A DNA stretch of 64,000 nt, from the NCBI GenBank assembly GCA_946811695.1, contig OX328123.1, positions 42,993,335 through 43,057,334 of the forward strand, given 5' to 3'. The notes under the pieces are model-generated. The model was not told where the DNA came from. It did no database searches and saw only the letters and a list, made by a program, of their open reading frames with translations. This stretch comes from Gonocerus acuteangulatus (lineage: Eukaryota > Arthropoda > Insecta > Hemiptera > Coreidae). Made by a program: the position numbers and the translations under genes. This document shows positions 1 through 10,680 of the stretch, piece by piece (within the stretch, counting starts at the first letter, position 1; every line of letters begins with the position of its first letter).

Positions 1-2
1 AA

Positions 3-1183
3 CAAACTAACCTAACCTTTAGAGCCATCGAAATTCCTGGCACTGACAAGACCCTTCTCTGTGAGATGTCAACAAGCAAGGCAAGGCCATATCTCCCGAA
101 GAACTTCAGGCACAGTGCTTTCGTCAAGGTGCACACCTTAAGTCATCCTGGCGTCCGGACAACACGGAAAATGGTAGCAGAGCGATATTTCTGGCCAAAC
201 ATGAATAAGGAAGTAGCTGATTGGGCTAAGTGCTGTATCGCTTGCCAGAAGAGTAAGATACACCGGCATACCCATGCACCTCCTGGAACATTCCCGACGG
301 CCACCGTTACTGTCTCACGATGATAGACCGTCAAACCAGATGGACAGAAGGAATACCATTACGTGACATCACAGCCGAAACCGTCTCAAGCGCATTCTAC
401 ACTGGTTGGATCTGCCGATTCGGCGTTCCCTCAAGAATAACCACCGACCAAGGCCGGCAATATGAATCCCAGCTTTTTCATCAGCTGACTTCGCTTCTGG
501 GAATCGAGAAAGGTCGCACAACTGCTTATCATCCCCAAGCTAACGGATGCATAGAACGATGGCACCGGACACTCAAAGCCGCCATTACAGCACACCTTGA
601 CAGCAACAACTGGACCCGCATATTGCCAACCGTACTCCTCGGACTCAGAGCCAGCCTGCGAGATGATACTTCATCGAGCATAGCTGAAGCAGTCTACGGT
701 TGTCCCATAAGATTGCCAGGCGAATTCTTGGAGCAACACACGACCGCGGAAGATCCACACGTACTCCTGCAGGAGCTGAAGGAACATCTTCGCACCCTTC
801 GACCAGCCGAGTATAAGGAGAGCACTAAGAAGACCTACGTACACCAGGAGTTGCAGAACTGCACGCATGTGTTCATCAGGGAAGACTGTGCCCGACGTCC
901 GCTGACACCACCATACTCCGGACCACACAGAGTTCTCCAACGACACGACAAGTACTTCGAAGTGCACCTCCCAGGCCGCCAAGCCACCATATCGATAGAC
1001 CGGCTTAAGTCTGCGTTTCTTCCATCCGAACATACTCAGGACACACCACCAGTTCTCCCAAAAACGCAGTCTCAAACGCCACCGCCAACTCAAGAGCCCT
1101 ACAGGACCCGTTCCGGGAGAACCGTGAAACGAGTTTCACAGTCAGCTTCTCTGACTCCGTCATCTGGGAGGGGAATCCTGTAG
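3..1183 (+). pseudogene. Ty3/Gypsy-type retrotransposon pol, integrase end (broken)
   Basis: Two overlapping frames encode the C-terminal part of a Ty3-type polyprotein. The first (open from the window edge to 323) carries the integrase zinc finger: HTLSHPG followed by CCIACQKSK (HHCC pattern). The second (320-1183) carries the rest of the DDE core: TTDQG holds the second catalytic Asp, and YHPQANGCIERWH holds the Glu 35 residues after it. A GPHRV chromodomain-like C-terminal stretch and a proline/threonine-rich tail follow. Between the frames the sequence jumps from PPGTF directly to a frame reading DGHRYCLT. The segment that normally holds the first catalytic Asp is therefore missing and the frame changes. 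Known of the family: without that Asp the integrase cannot act. Inference: a dead copy. Protease and reverse transcriptase lie outside the window. Confidence 0.9.
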
Positions 1184-1720
1184 CGGTTATCAGATAACCC
1201 CCAAAAAAAACACATGTTTTAAAAAAATAAATAAAACATTATTAAGTGTTCTCTCGCAATTGAAAACTGCAAATCGTTCTTGTAAGTTGTAAATCCTATA
1301 CACTTAACAATCTGATAAAGCGATGCAATGCTGGAAGATTATTAGTTTGTGATTGTTATTTTTGATTTGTCTATGAAATTTCTCTAGTGTAAGTATAATA
1401 AGTTGTAGTAATGCTTTAGGTTGTAATAAGAAGTGACTCAGCTGAGCTGGTTAGTCCGATAGGAGTTAGTAAATGCATAGGAGAATGTCGATATCGGCGG
1501 CGCCTCTTCATGGATTGACTCACTCTAATCGGCCGGCATGCTATCGCTCTAAACATAGGCTATTCATACCATCTCTCTCCGAAACATCATATCTGCATTT
1601 TCAACTTTTAAAAAAATCTATAAGAACGTTTATTATAGAAATATAGCATATAAGCTTTGTTTAAAGGGCTGCTTGGCCGACGTTACTCTTCGCACAATAC
1701 ATTTCATTCTCTTATTCCAT
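1166..1720 (+). repeat. Polypurine tract and putative 3' LTR
   Basis: A purine run GGGAGGGGAA (1166-1175) overlaps the end of the pol frame and is followed at 1179 by TGTAGCGG, the arrangement expected for a plus-strand priming site and LTR start. An AATAAATAAA signal lies near 1228. The right end of the LTR is not certain because the 5' LTR is outside the window; the next recognisable unit, a foldback element, begins near 1711. The start is moderately supported; the end is a guess. Confidence 0.45.
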
Positions 1721-1890
1721 CTCTCCACCATCTCTCTCCAGCGGTTTCCTGGTTCCAGGGGGTGTAATATTTCATCCAAATCCTATTGGGCTTCATCAGA
1801 CTTGATCTTGATGTCTGATGAACCCTTATAGGATTTGGGTTTGCAACCAGGACACAGCTGGAGAGATGGAATTAGGGGAATAAGATCCCA
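1711..1890. mobile_element. Foldback element with hammerhead-like cores (Penelope-type?)
   Basis: Imperfect inverted arms of about 85 bp meet near 1804. Each arm holds a CTGATGA box. On the minus strand (1799 down to 1770) it is followed by a weak stem and GAAA; on the plus strand (1815-1840) it is followed by an ACCC/GGGT stem, but GAAA has decayed to TTGC. CTGANGA plus stem plus GAAA is the conserved core of hammerhead ribozymes, which are known in Penelope-like retroelements. The assignment is inferred; stem I and a cleavage site could not be resolved by eye. Confidence 0.5.
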
Positions 1891-2367
1891 ACGATGAAGT
1901 TTAAAGGAGACTAAATGCATTTCATCTATACACTGGAATTATTACAAAAGTAGGCTAAAAAACTGAAGTCAAAGTGACAGCAAGTGTTCTGTGGGATCCT
2001 ATAAGCTGGAGCATGAGTGAGCTTGGTGCGTCTTTTACAGTTTCGTCTGAACGTTCTTCTGACGTTCATCAAAGATGTTACGAAGCCTTTAACTTAGACA
2101 TCCATGCCATGAATGTATATGTACAAAATTCAACTATCCGTAAAGAAAATAATAAATACTGATGACTTTGTTCCTAAAATCTAGAGGGTACAAATTCTCG
2201 CGATGTTATATTAATATCTGTTTCAAAACGTGTATAAGTGGGTTTTAGTTTTTCTTTTCTTTCGCCATCAATAGGTTGATGTTAAAATCATATCAAGCTT
2301 TGAAATATTTTGTTATTTTTTATATGTTGGCTGTTGAGGATCTTTTTCTTGAATGTCCGTCTGACCC
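1891..2367. other. No recognisable gene
   Basis: AT-rich sequence with a 62-codon open frame at 1974-2162 that has no recognisable motif and is of a length expected by chance. I see nothing else in it. Confidence 0.5.
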
Positions 2368-2507
2368 TTTTAGCGCGGTTCCTCCCTCCCCCATAGGGAG
2401 GAACCCCGCTTATAGGGTTGATACAATGAAACAATCCGGAAGTGCCGACTAGAAAATTTCGCGTTTCAGAACCCCTAGAGACCGAAAATAACGGTGGTTC
2501 AAATTTG

Positions 2508-2580
<73 letters not shown>

Positions 2581-5391
2581 TTATATATATATATATATTT
2601 GTCTGTTCGCTCATTTCTGGCTTCCCTGATGGTCCGATTTTGATGAAATTTGGTACAAAAATCTGTCGTCCAATTTGAAAGGTCAAGTTCGTTAACCAGC
2701 AAAATCCGCCCACTGGAAGATGGCGTTTGGGGCGAAATTCGCGCAAAAAAAATCGTAACGCTTAAGTTTTTGAGTTCATAAGCTTGTAAGTACTCGTTTT
2801 ATAGGCTTCTTGGGCTAGGAAAACGAATGAAACCATTTTCAAGGCGATAGCTTTAACCGTTTTCGAGAAAACTGAAAAAATAATTTTTGAATGCCGTTTT
2901 TGGTTTGGGTACTTAGAATCATGGGATTCAGTTGAAACATTTACTGCATCTTCTACTTTCATTAAAACTAATATGTTGAAATTGTGGTTGCGTTTGGAGT
3001 TAAGGAAGGGTTATAATAAAATATTTTATTAACAGACATAAAAAAGTTTTGGTAACTTTGTATACTTTCCCTAATATCTCGAAAAAGGTTAAGAATCTTG
3101 GGAAACGGAAGAATACCATTGGAAAGCTTACTAAATGCTCTACAAAAAAGGTTCTAATGAAAGTTTTGATTAGGCGATGTCAATCGGAGAAATAAGTGCT
3201 TAAACCTTTAAAGTAATTGATTTCGCTTATTCGAACTGTTCTTTTTGTCTTTGATTTTGATACTTAAAATTATGGGATTCAGTTGAAACACTTTCTGCAT
3301 GTTTGAATTTCATCAACACTAATATGTTAAAATTTCGGTTACGTTTGGAGCTAAGGAAGGATTAGAATAAAATATTTTATTAACAGACATGAAATGTTTT
3401 GGGAACTTCGTATACATTCCCTGATATCTCAAAGACGGTTAGGAATATTGGTAAACGGAGGGTTACCATGCGAAAGCTTACTAAATGTTCTACAAAAAAG
3501 ATTCTGAAACAATTTTTGATTAGGCTATGTCAATCGGAGAAATAAGTGCTTAAACTTTGAAGTAATTGATTTCGTTTATTCGAACGGTTCTTCTTGTTTG
3601 TTTTTATTCCTTGTTGTTTTTTCATTGGTTATAGTAGGATAATGTATTTGACAATAAAACAGATTAATTAAAATAAGAAAAGCAATTCATTGTTAAAAAT
3701 ATAACAGGCTGTACCGTATGAAATGTCAGTTTTGGATTTGTCGATTTCCTTCAAATGTCTTGAAACTGTCAAGGCTCCTACTCCGAGTTCTTTGACATAT
3801 TCCCTAGTGTTTTTAATTGCTTATAGTAGCCAAATGTATTTGTCAATAAAACAGGATACGTATAATTAGAATCAATATTTTGTGTCTTAGAATTCGAAGA
3901 TGCAGTATGAATATCTAGATTACAGTACTGTTGTTGATTTCGTTCTTTAGAATTATTCTTGGTATTCCCTATTTTCATCTGTTACCCATAGTTTTTTATT
4001 GTTAGTAGGTTTTTCTTATTGATTATAGAATATAAATCTATTTGGCTATAAAACAGGATACGTAAAATTAGTGACAATATTTCGGAGATTTCTGAGCGAA
4101 ATACTTTTAAGATTTTCTACCACCACGAACGGCTTTTTTCCTCTATTTTTATCCACTAGATAGGCTTTATGTTGCATATTATTCTATATAAGTTTTATTC
4201 AGCAGGGGATTCTGATGAAATGTCGTGTTTTTGCTGTGGATTTTAAATACGATGTATCTAAGATTGGATAACATTAGCGAGTCTACATAGTTAAGAACCG
4301 ACGACGGAGGATTACTTCTTGCGGTTCAATGCCCGTAGAAGCAGAAGGTCCGCAGGAAATTTACCTGCTAAGAGTTAATCCTCAAGAGCTGTAAATATAC
4401 CCCAGGTATCTGCCGACACAAATACAAAGCTAGGCGGAGAGCACCCCAAAAACACAGAACCAAACATAGGTTATATACTAAATATTCATAAAGACTACTT
4501 AGTTGTAAACCGATTCATCAATTAGCAATCAATAGTTTTCAACAAAGGTTATATACTAAATATTGAAAAAAAGTATTTAATTAGAAAAAAAAACAATATT
4601 ACACAAGACTTGTTTTTGGTCCATTTGTGTCTACTTCATAGACTTAATTAGATATATTATTCTATTTTAGTTGGGCAACTAAACTTTGTTTTATTTTGTT
4701 AAATAAAGTTTTTTTTCTTGACTTGTTATTCGTCAAGACTTTTATTTGTCCTTGTGTATTAACTAGATAGGTTTTATTCGGCATATTATTCTATATAGGC
4801 TATATTAGGCAGGGTATTCTTCTCAATCTTGTGTACTTCTTCTTGATCCTTCTGTACATGGGCGTATATAAAAACAATTTCGGGGGGGGGGCTGAGACCA
4901 TTTCCAGGGTATGGAATACTAAATATTTAGAGCTTGGAATAGTTTTAGGCAACTAAAACGCTATTACACGTAAAATAAAATATGTTTTATGAACTAAGTG
5001 ATCTTATTTAATTTATTTTTAAGGGTTTTACGAGAAGTTTTTATCATCAATTCAAAATTTCGGGAGGGGCTGCAGCCCCCTCAGCCCCCCCCTCATATAC
5101 GCCCATGCTTCTGTATCCACTAGAAAGGCTTTATTAGGCATATTTTGTATTGATTTATAGACTTTAGAATGAGAGCCAGATTCTGTAATTTCCGCTTCTG
5201 TGTAAAATTTAGCTACTGTCGGTGTCCCTGACGCCTTAATATCACTTTTATTCGAGATGTTCGAGAGGATTTTGACAATTTTCACGAGATATATAAAAAA
5301 AAATAAGTTTATTTCTTTTCTAAGCTTATCAAATGGCACTAGGGACATGAACGGAACCGCGCTAAGATGCTGCAGTTCCTGCGAGTCGGAC
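2368..5391 (-). mobile_element. Helentron/DINE-like non-autonomous element, family 1, copy 1
   Basis: Read on the minus strand, the 5' end is GTCCGACTCGCAGG (from 5391), followed by a subterminal CTTAGCGCGGTTCC (5366-5353). The 3' end is a perfect 11-bp hairpin (2395-2405 with 2377-2387, loop 2388-2394) followed by GCGCTAAAA. The 3' arm repeats the 5' subterminal motif in inverted orientation. Inside are a TA microsatellite (2514-2600) and ~345-bp tandem units (around 2900, 3250, 3600) containing ATGGGATTCAGTTGAAACA. This architecture (subterminal inverted repeat, microsatellite, tandem repeats, 3' hairpin, no ORF) is known for DINE-1/HINE elements mobilised by Helentrons. Copies 2 and 3 lie at 34679 and 63703. 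A hAT MITE is nested at 4857-5107. Confidence 0.7.
4857..5107. mobile_element. hAT-type MITE nested in family 1 element
   Basis: Ends are inverted: CATGGGCGTATATA at the left and TATACGCCCATG at the right, with G- and C-runs just inside. It is flanked by a perfect 8-bp direct duplication CTTCTGTA (4849-4856 and 5108-5115), the length typical of hAT insertions. A second copy with the same interior is at 27435-27700. No coding capacity. The nesting shows it inserted after the host element. Confidence 0.85.
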
Positions 5392-5565
5392 TTTTTAACT
5401 GTTCACTTTAATATTGTTTCATTTTACAAAAGGAGAAGGATCTAAAGATTTGCTTTTGATTTTTTGTGAACAGTTACTTTATAAGAAAAGTAATTTTACC
5501 ATTCTTAGAAATAGATCAATTAATATATTTATGATAATAAAATTCTGCTTTTAAGAGAAATTACC

Positions 5566-5635
5566 TAGCTGTGATTTGAACTCTCGTTTCACACTCAGAA
5601 CCATTACCAATTGCTCTACCGAGCTTCATATCAAA
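5566..5635 (-). repeat. tRNA-derived SINE head or tRNA pseudogene
   Basis: The minus strand shows a D-arm-like AGCTCGGTAGAGCAATTGG (A box) and GAGTTCAAATCAC (B box) at tRNA-like spacing. The acceptor ends do not pair cleanly, so an intact tRNA gene is unlikely. A related but inverted fragment lies at 5719-5785. Confidence 0.45.
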
Positions 5636-5718
5636 GCATTCTGCGATTTCAGATGAATTTTCTGCATCTATTTGGAACTGTGGTATATGAATAAATTACC
5701 TGCCCTGCAATGGTATAG

Positions 5719-5785
5719 GACCCGATAGCTTAGTAATTGGCAATGCCGCCGCTCTAGAACAGGAGATTTTGGGATTACAGGCTAG
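5719..5785 (+). repeat. tRNA-like SINE fragment
   Basis: GATAGCTTAGTAATTGGCAA resembles an RNA polymerase III A box; TTTGGGATTACAGG lies where a B box would be but matches it poorly. It may be a diverged inverted partner of the 5566-5635 fragment. Weak call. Confidence 0.3.
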
Positions 5786-7018
5786 AGTGTTTATTTTCCT
5801 AAACAATAAAGATTTTGAAATTGATTTATTGACGGCATTTTCCGTTCTATGCCATATAGTACTTTATTGAATTTAATTATATCTTTGTATTTTGTAGAAA
5901 TCAATAAACTTTTTAACATAAGTTCCAACTACATATTTTAATGTTCTGAATGGAGGCGTTGTAATTTCGACCTCTGTAACCTTGTTATACAGACATTTCG
6001 GTGAATTATGACTGCTATGTCCTCTTTAAATAGAGCATAATTGACAAAGCCTTGGAGCTCATTAATGTTCATAAGGAGCAAATAACTACTGAAAATACCT
6101 AGGTGATTCTTCAAAAGTGCCTTTTGACATTTTCGAAAACCTATAAATAGGCCTGCGGTTGTATTTATAGGCAAAAAACTTTTTTTTCGGACAGTACTTT
6201 TGTGATTTTGTGTCTAATTAAGGTGTTCTGTTTTATATAATTATGTTATAAATTCAATTTAGGAATGGAAGCAAAACAAAATTTCATGTGTAAAAAGGCC
6301 GCGTAATTTCTATGCTCCGACCTCCTGATTTCTAAGTATCATTGGGGCTAGCCTATGGACGTTGTGGAATTCCAATATCGACCCCTGGAATACGAATTAA
6401 GACGATGAATTATTTCATCGGGCGCCTGTGACTCGTCATCTATTCGCAACAGCTGTTCATTCAAATCATCTGACCATTTTTAAGTCAATAAAATAACTTA
6501 TTTAAATTGTTAAATGTTTTATGTGAGTTACACCGCAATGAATACAAGTACAATAAGAGGATAGATAGTGTAGCTATATTTACGGTCTACCCTAGGATAG
6601 ACTTCTTCAAAAATGTTATGACGTCTGTATTTACAGTTCATTTTTTAGCATCGGCCCTGCTTTGCGAGGAAAGCAAAAAGAGAGTTTCATCATAACGTCA
6701 TAATAAATTGGGTATAAGAATAAATACACTATACATTTGCCAAACGCGTGCAAGCGACAATGGGCCACTACTATCATGCATTTAATCACAGCTGGACGAC
6801 TGCTGGCGGACGACGAAATACCATGCTGTTAGTTGCATGTTGAACTATTTCTACCAGTCAACAGCTGTTTTAGATTTCTTCCCAAACTCTATCATTGCTG
6901 AGCAATATGTGTGTTCGCGTGTCTGTGTTTATGTTTAAATATTTCTAATGAAATCGAAAAATGTATACTCCAGATGTCACTACAGATGTACTTTTATGAC
7001 AGATGGCGGAGAAAGAAA
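5786..7018. other. No recognisable gene
   Basis: AT-rich with frames of up to 78 codons on both strands, none with a recognisable domain. I see no repeat shared with the rest of the window. Confidence 0.45.
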
Positions 7019-7107
7019 ATCCGTCACACAGGAACTGCAGAACTAAACACATTGCAAAGAAGTACCCATCTTCTTGTATCCTGAATGATTTGCTATATAC
7101 ATATACA

Positions 7108-7164
<57 letters not shown>

Positions 7165-7590
7165 GTTTTGCTCTTTTATATTCGAAATAAATAGCTGGCC
7201 CAATTTACAGCAGAAGCCGGATAGATCGTCCATGCTCAGCGCTCCTAGTGGCAAAAGCAACAACCAACGCCCGAGCCGCTTAATTCAAATCGAACATAAT
7301 ACAGATTAAACCCCAGCTCCTAATAAAGCGATTCAGGTCATTTTTTAAACGCGTCGTTCATTTTAGATATCCACGACATAACCTATTTTCGTTACAGTAC
7401 TCGAGGATGAACGGTACGAGCAAATTAGTAATTTGGGTCCGGGGTAAACCCCTCCCTCCTGATGAACCTATTTAGTTTATTTTTACAACGTATTTTTCTC
7501 TTTAGATGACCACAACGAACACCGAGTTTCGTTGTAATACATAGAAAAGTTACGGCCGGTATGAACAAATTAGAACTTTTGGATACCCAT
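7019..7590 (+). mobile_element. Helentron/DINE-like element, family 2, diverged 5' part
   Basis: Starts with TCCGTCACACAGGAACTGCA, matching the 5' end of the copies at 38570 and 41595. Next come a diverged subterminal motif (CTAAACACATTGC), a TA microsatellite (7094-7162), and two degenerate family 2 minisatellite units with GGTCCGGGGTAAACCCC and CCGAGTTTCGTTG. The 3' hairpin is missing, so the copy is truncated and older than the other two. Confidence 0.6.
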
Positions 7591-8449
7591 TACATATTAT
7601 AATTATTTATAATATCATTATGTTCTTGTGAGTTGAGAAAAGATTCTATTGAACTGTGATCTTTACTGTGACATTGAATGTCCTTGATCAAGTTCATTTG
7701 TCGTCCACCGAAACTTGTGTTTTTCTTGACCCTCTTCAATCAACAGTATATGCTCATAGCATATGCGTCTGTTCCTCACCTAAGTGTAATTAAAGTGACT
7801 GAATCCTTGCGGAGTTATTAAAGGGTTTGGAACGGCCTAGGTGTCCGAGAAGAGAGCCCTTAGGCATTCAGATGCCGTTATAATGATGTCTCTCGTCTTG
7901 ATAATTAGGGCTGAACACTCGACCTGGAGAATGTCTTCCAGTTCTGGAGAAATAGCCTTCATAAGATGGTATTTGTTGTAGATATTACTAGAATGAGACT
8001 ACCTCCAAGTTTCTTACTTTCTACCTTACATCTCAGGTGAAAGTACCTCTTTCCATGCCATTAAACTAAATAAAAATATTATTCCCATTCCTTCCTCAAC
8101 AATTTCTCCAGGGAAGTAAATTTATTTTACCTGTACTTCACTGTAATAAGCATTTTTTTAAAATTATTTCTTCCCATTAATTTGTCAATGAGCAATCATT
8201 AGAATATACCATAGGCAGTGGTTATCTTGTTTTCTAAGCGCAGTCCTTTACTAAATCATTTTGTTAATGTCAATGGCCAAACATTATCCTCGTCAAAATC
8301 TGTAAATTATCTTGGAGTCCACTTATATGCTAAAATATCTTTTACCACTCATGTCAAAAGTGAACTTTACGAACAGTATTCCTCTTTTTAAACAGAAACT
8401 CTCATAACACTGACAACATTTAACAGTAACATTCTCCGTTTTTTCAGAA
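7591..8449. other. No recognisable gene
   Basis: AT-rich sequence without long open frames or repeats shared with other parts of the window. Confidence 0.45.
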
Positions 8450-8690
8450 TCTGTAGTCAAAAATTCTTTTTGTGCAAAATGAACAGATTTCTCTTTGAAA
8501 AACCTTGATTTAGCGTCGATGGAATGAAACAGACCTTGGATTCGATATCAGCGACCCTAAAAACAATGGAAGCTCAAGATATTTCTTCTTTTACGACTCA
8601 TACGAAATTCGAACTTCAAATGCCCTTAAACCCGACGTGATAGGGTGAAACGGACTCCGGATTCGGATTCAGCGTTTCGAAATAGATCAG
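8450..8690 (+). repeat. Dispersed repeat with two GGTGAAACGGACTCCGGATT-type subunits
   Basis: Co-linear with 49327-49570 in inverted orientation over about 240 bp. Each copy contains two subunits resembling GGGTGAAACGGACTCCGGAT, ~120 bp apart, the first diverged. No ends or duplications are identifiable, so the class is unknown. Confidence 0.65.
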
Positions 8691-8905
8691 AATATATATA
8701 TACTCAAACCTCACCATTAGCTGATTTTATGCTTATTTTGAGAGACTATTAATTTTATGAAAAATAAGCCCAAATAGGATTTAATGTTATAAAAAAAGAA
8801 AAAATAAATAAATAAAAAATGAATAAATAAATGTGTATATCTGGAATGTAAGTTGTTTAACTAATGTAAGTTGATTAGCATAAATAAAAGGTTTTCATTC
8901 ATACA

Positions 8906-9085
<180 letters not shown>

Positions 9086-9243
9086 CACATATATGGTGTC
9101 TTTGGAAAATACCGCTTTTTGTGTGTGTGTGTGTGTGTGTCTATGTAATGCTTGATTTTACTGCCGGGACAATCCGAAAAAGACCTTAAATTATTATTAT
9201 TATTCAGCTAACCCTTTACTTAATCTTCAAACTTTCGGCGGTA

Positions 9244-9695
9244 GGTAGGTGAAATAATAAAAACTTCAGTAAATAGTTACACTAACTTTATTTTGTCCCT
9301 TAATGTTTCACACATTTTTGGTGCCTCTTCAGGGGGTGCAAACCTTACAGATCTTAAAGCACTAACTTGAGGAGGAGATCGTTCCACTAGTATGGCCACG
9401 TCTAGACTGGACATTGTGGAATATAGTGAGTAAATCGATAATCGATTTGTTATATGTTTAAAAATTAATTTCCTGAATAAATATAGCCTTAAAAGTTAAA
9501 ACTTCCCCCCTCTAATTAGAACATACAGTGGACGTGGCAACACTAGTGGAAGGTTCTCCTCCTAGAGTTGAGGCTGTAAGATTTATATTTGTAACTTGTT
9601 CCCCTGAAGAGGCACCGAAAAGGTGTGAAACATGTAGGGACGAAATAAAGTTAGTGTAACTATCTAGTGAAGTTTATATTATTTGACCTTCCGCT
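9244..9695. mobile_element. Foldback element with paired hammerhead-like cores
   Basis: Inverted arms of about 175 bp (9244-9420 and 9520-9695) surround a ~100-bp centre. The right arm on the plus strand reads CTGAAGA (9604-9610), a stem GCACC/GGTGT closed by GAAAA, then GAAAC (9627-9631). The left arm on the minus strand has CTGAAGA (9332 down to 9326), a decayed stem and GAAAC (9309 down to 9305). Both arms end in a shared tail containing AATAAAGTTAGTGTAACTA. The core order fits a hammerhead ribozyme of the Penelope-like type; the role is inferred. Confidence 0.65.
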
Positions 9696-10437
9696 TAGCA
9701 CGAAAATTCTAATATGTACTTAAATTATTCTCCGACGCCTTTGAATACAGAAGCCGTGCGTGGAGGGGGAGAGAAGCGAATAAGGTCGTACATTGCATAT
9801 GGTGGCTATATATGGTTATACAGGCGCAGTGGTGTCTGCACCCATTCGACCCCTTGTATCACCAGCCTTTTAGACTCCACCTTTAACGATATGCTCCTTT
9901 ACTGTTGCTTTTGTAAGATAATTTACTGATAAAACTAGATTTGCATTATCAGCACTTGACAGTTACACAGAAATAACATTATTTTTCTTCTTTTTTTTTT
10001 TCTTTTTTTTCCTTAAGTACATAATACCCCACATTGGGGGAATGCCTTCCTTTTTTTTCGAAACAAAAGTAATAAACTCTGAAGAAGCTCAAGCTAAATA
10101 TATAAGAGAAAATAAAAAAAGCTGAGGACTTTATAACCTGGTTTCATTATTTAAAAATGGTTTAATACAAATAAGTTCATTTGTATTATAAAATTAACTG
10201 ACAAGAGGGAAGGAATTACTGTTACCCTGGCTAGAAAATATTGGTATCCTATGGACATCTCTTCCCTAAAACAATTATATATTTAAAAACTGTTTAGCTT
10301 TAAAATTGAAAATAAAATCATAATATTGTAAATAATATATCACGGTTAATTTTACTATTATGTGAATCCGCATTTAAAGCGTCTTCGTCGTCATGCCAAT
10401 GTCTATACAGTCCAAGAGAATCACTTTTAATTCCTAT
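9696..10437. other. No recognisable gene; T-rich
   Basis: Contains a T-rich run near 9980-10015 and a short CCCCACATTGGGG palindrome near 10027. A 71-codon frame at 9714-9929 has no recognisable motif. Confidence 0.45.
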
Positions 10438-10443
10438 CATAGT

Positions 10444-10505
<62 letters not shown>

Positions 10506-10678
10506 GGCACATCTACATCTAGGTCATTAGCGCCGACATCCAGGGTGTAGCGAGGAATTTCACCAGCGAGCCGTGGGATGATAAAATTCCTGCCGGAGGT
10601 TGGGAATCGAACCCACCATCTCCCGCTTATGAATCCAAGGTGCTAGCCATTAGACCACGGGAGACCCCCATAGTCATT
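10438..10678 (-). mobile_element. tRNA-derived SINE, full length, with target duplication
   Basis: On the minus strand the element runs from 10668 to a poly(A) tail (poly(T) at 10446-10503). The head reads TCTCCCGTGGTCTAATGGCT (A box region), with a consensus B box GGTTCGATTCC about 45 bases later, resembling tRNA-Glu. The body ends in a segment containing TAGGTCATTAGCGCCG (plus-strand sense) next to the tail. A 10-bp direct duplication CATAGTCATT flanks it (10438-10447 and 10669-10678). A 5'-truncated relative is at 27113-27182. Confidence 0.88.
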
Positions 10679-10680
10679 AT

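Noticed and set aside
9..20. Telomere-like CTAACCTAACC at the window start
   Set aside because: Fewer than two full units and followed directly by retrotransposon coding sequence.
2288..2746. Long open frames rich in Ile/Tyr (also at 34524-35102 and 63572-63988)
   Set aside because: They are translations of TA microsatellites within the repeated Helentron-like elements; the same non-repeat flanks occur in all three copies, showing shared transposon sequence rather than genes.
5566..5635. Functional tRNA gene
   Set aside because: A and B boxes are present but acceptor and anticodon stems do not pair well; SINE or pseudogene is more likely.
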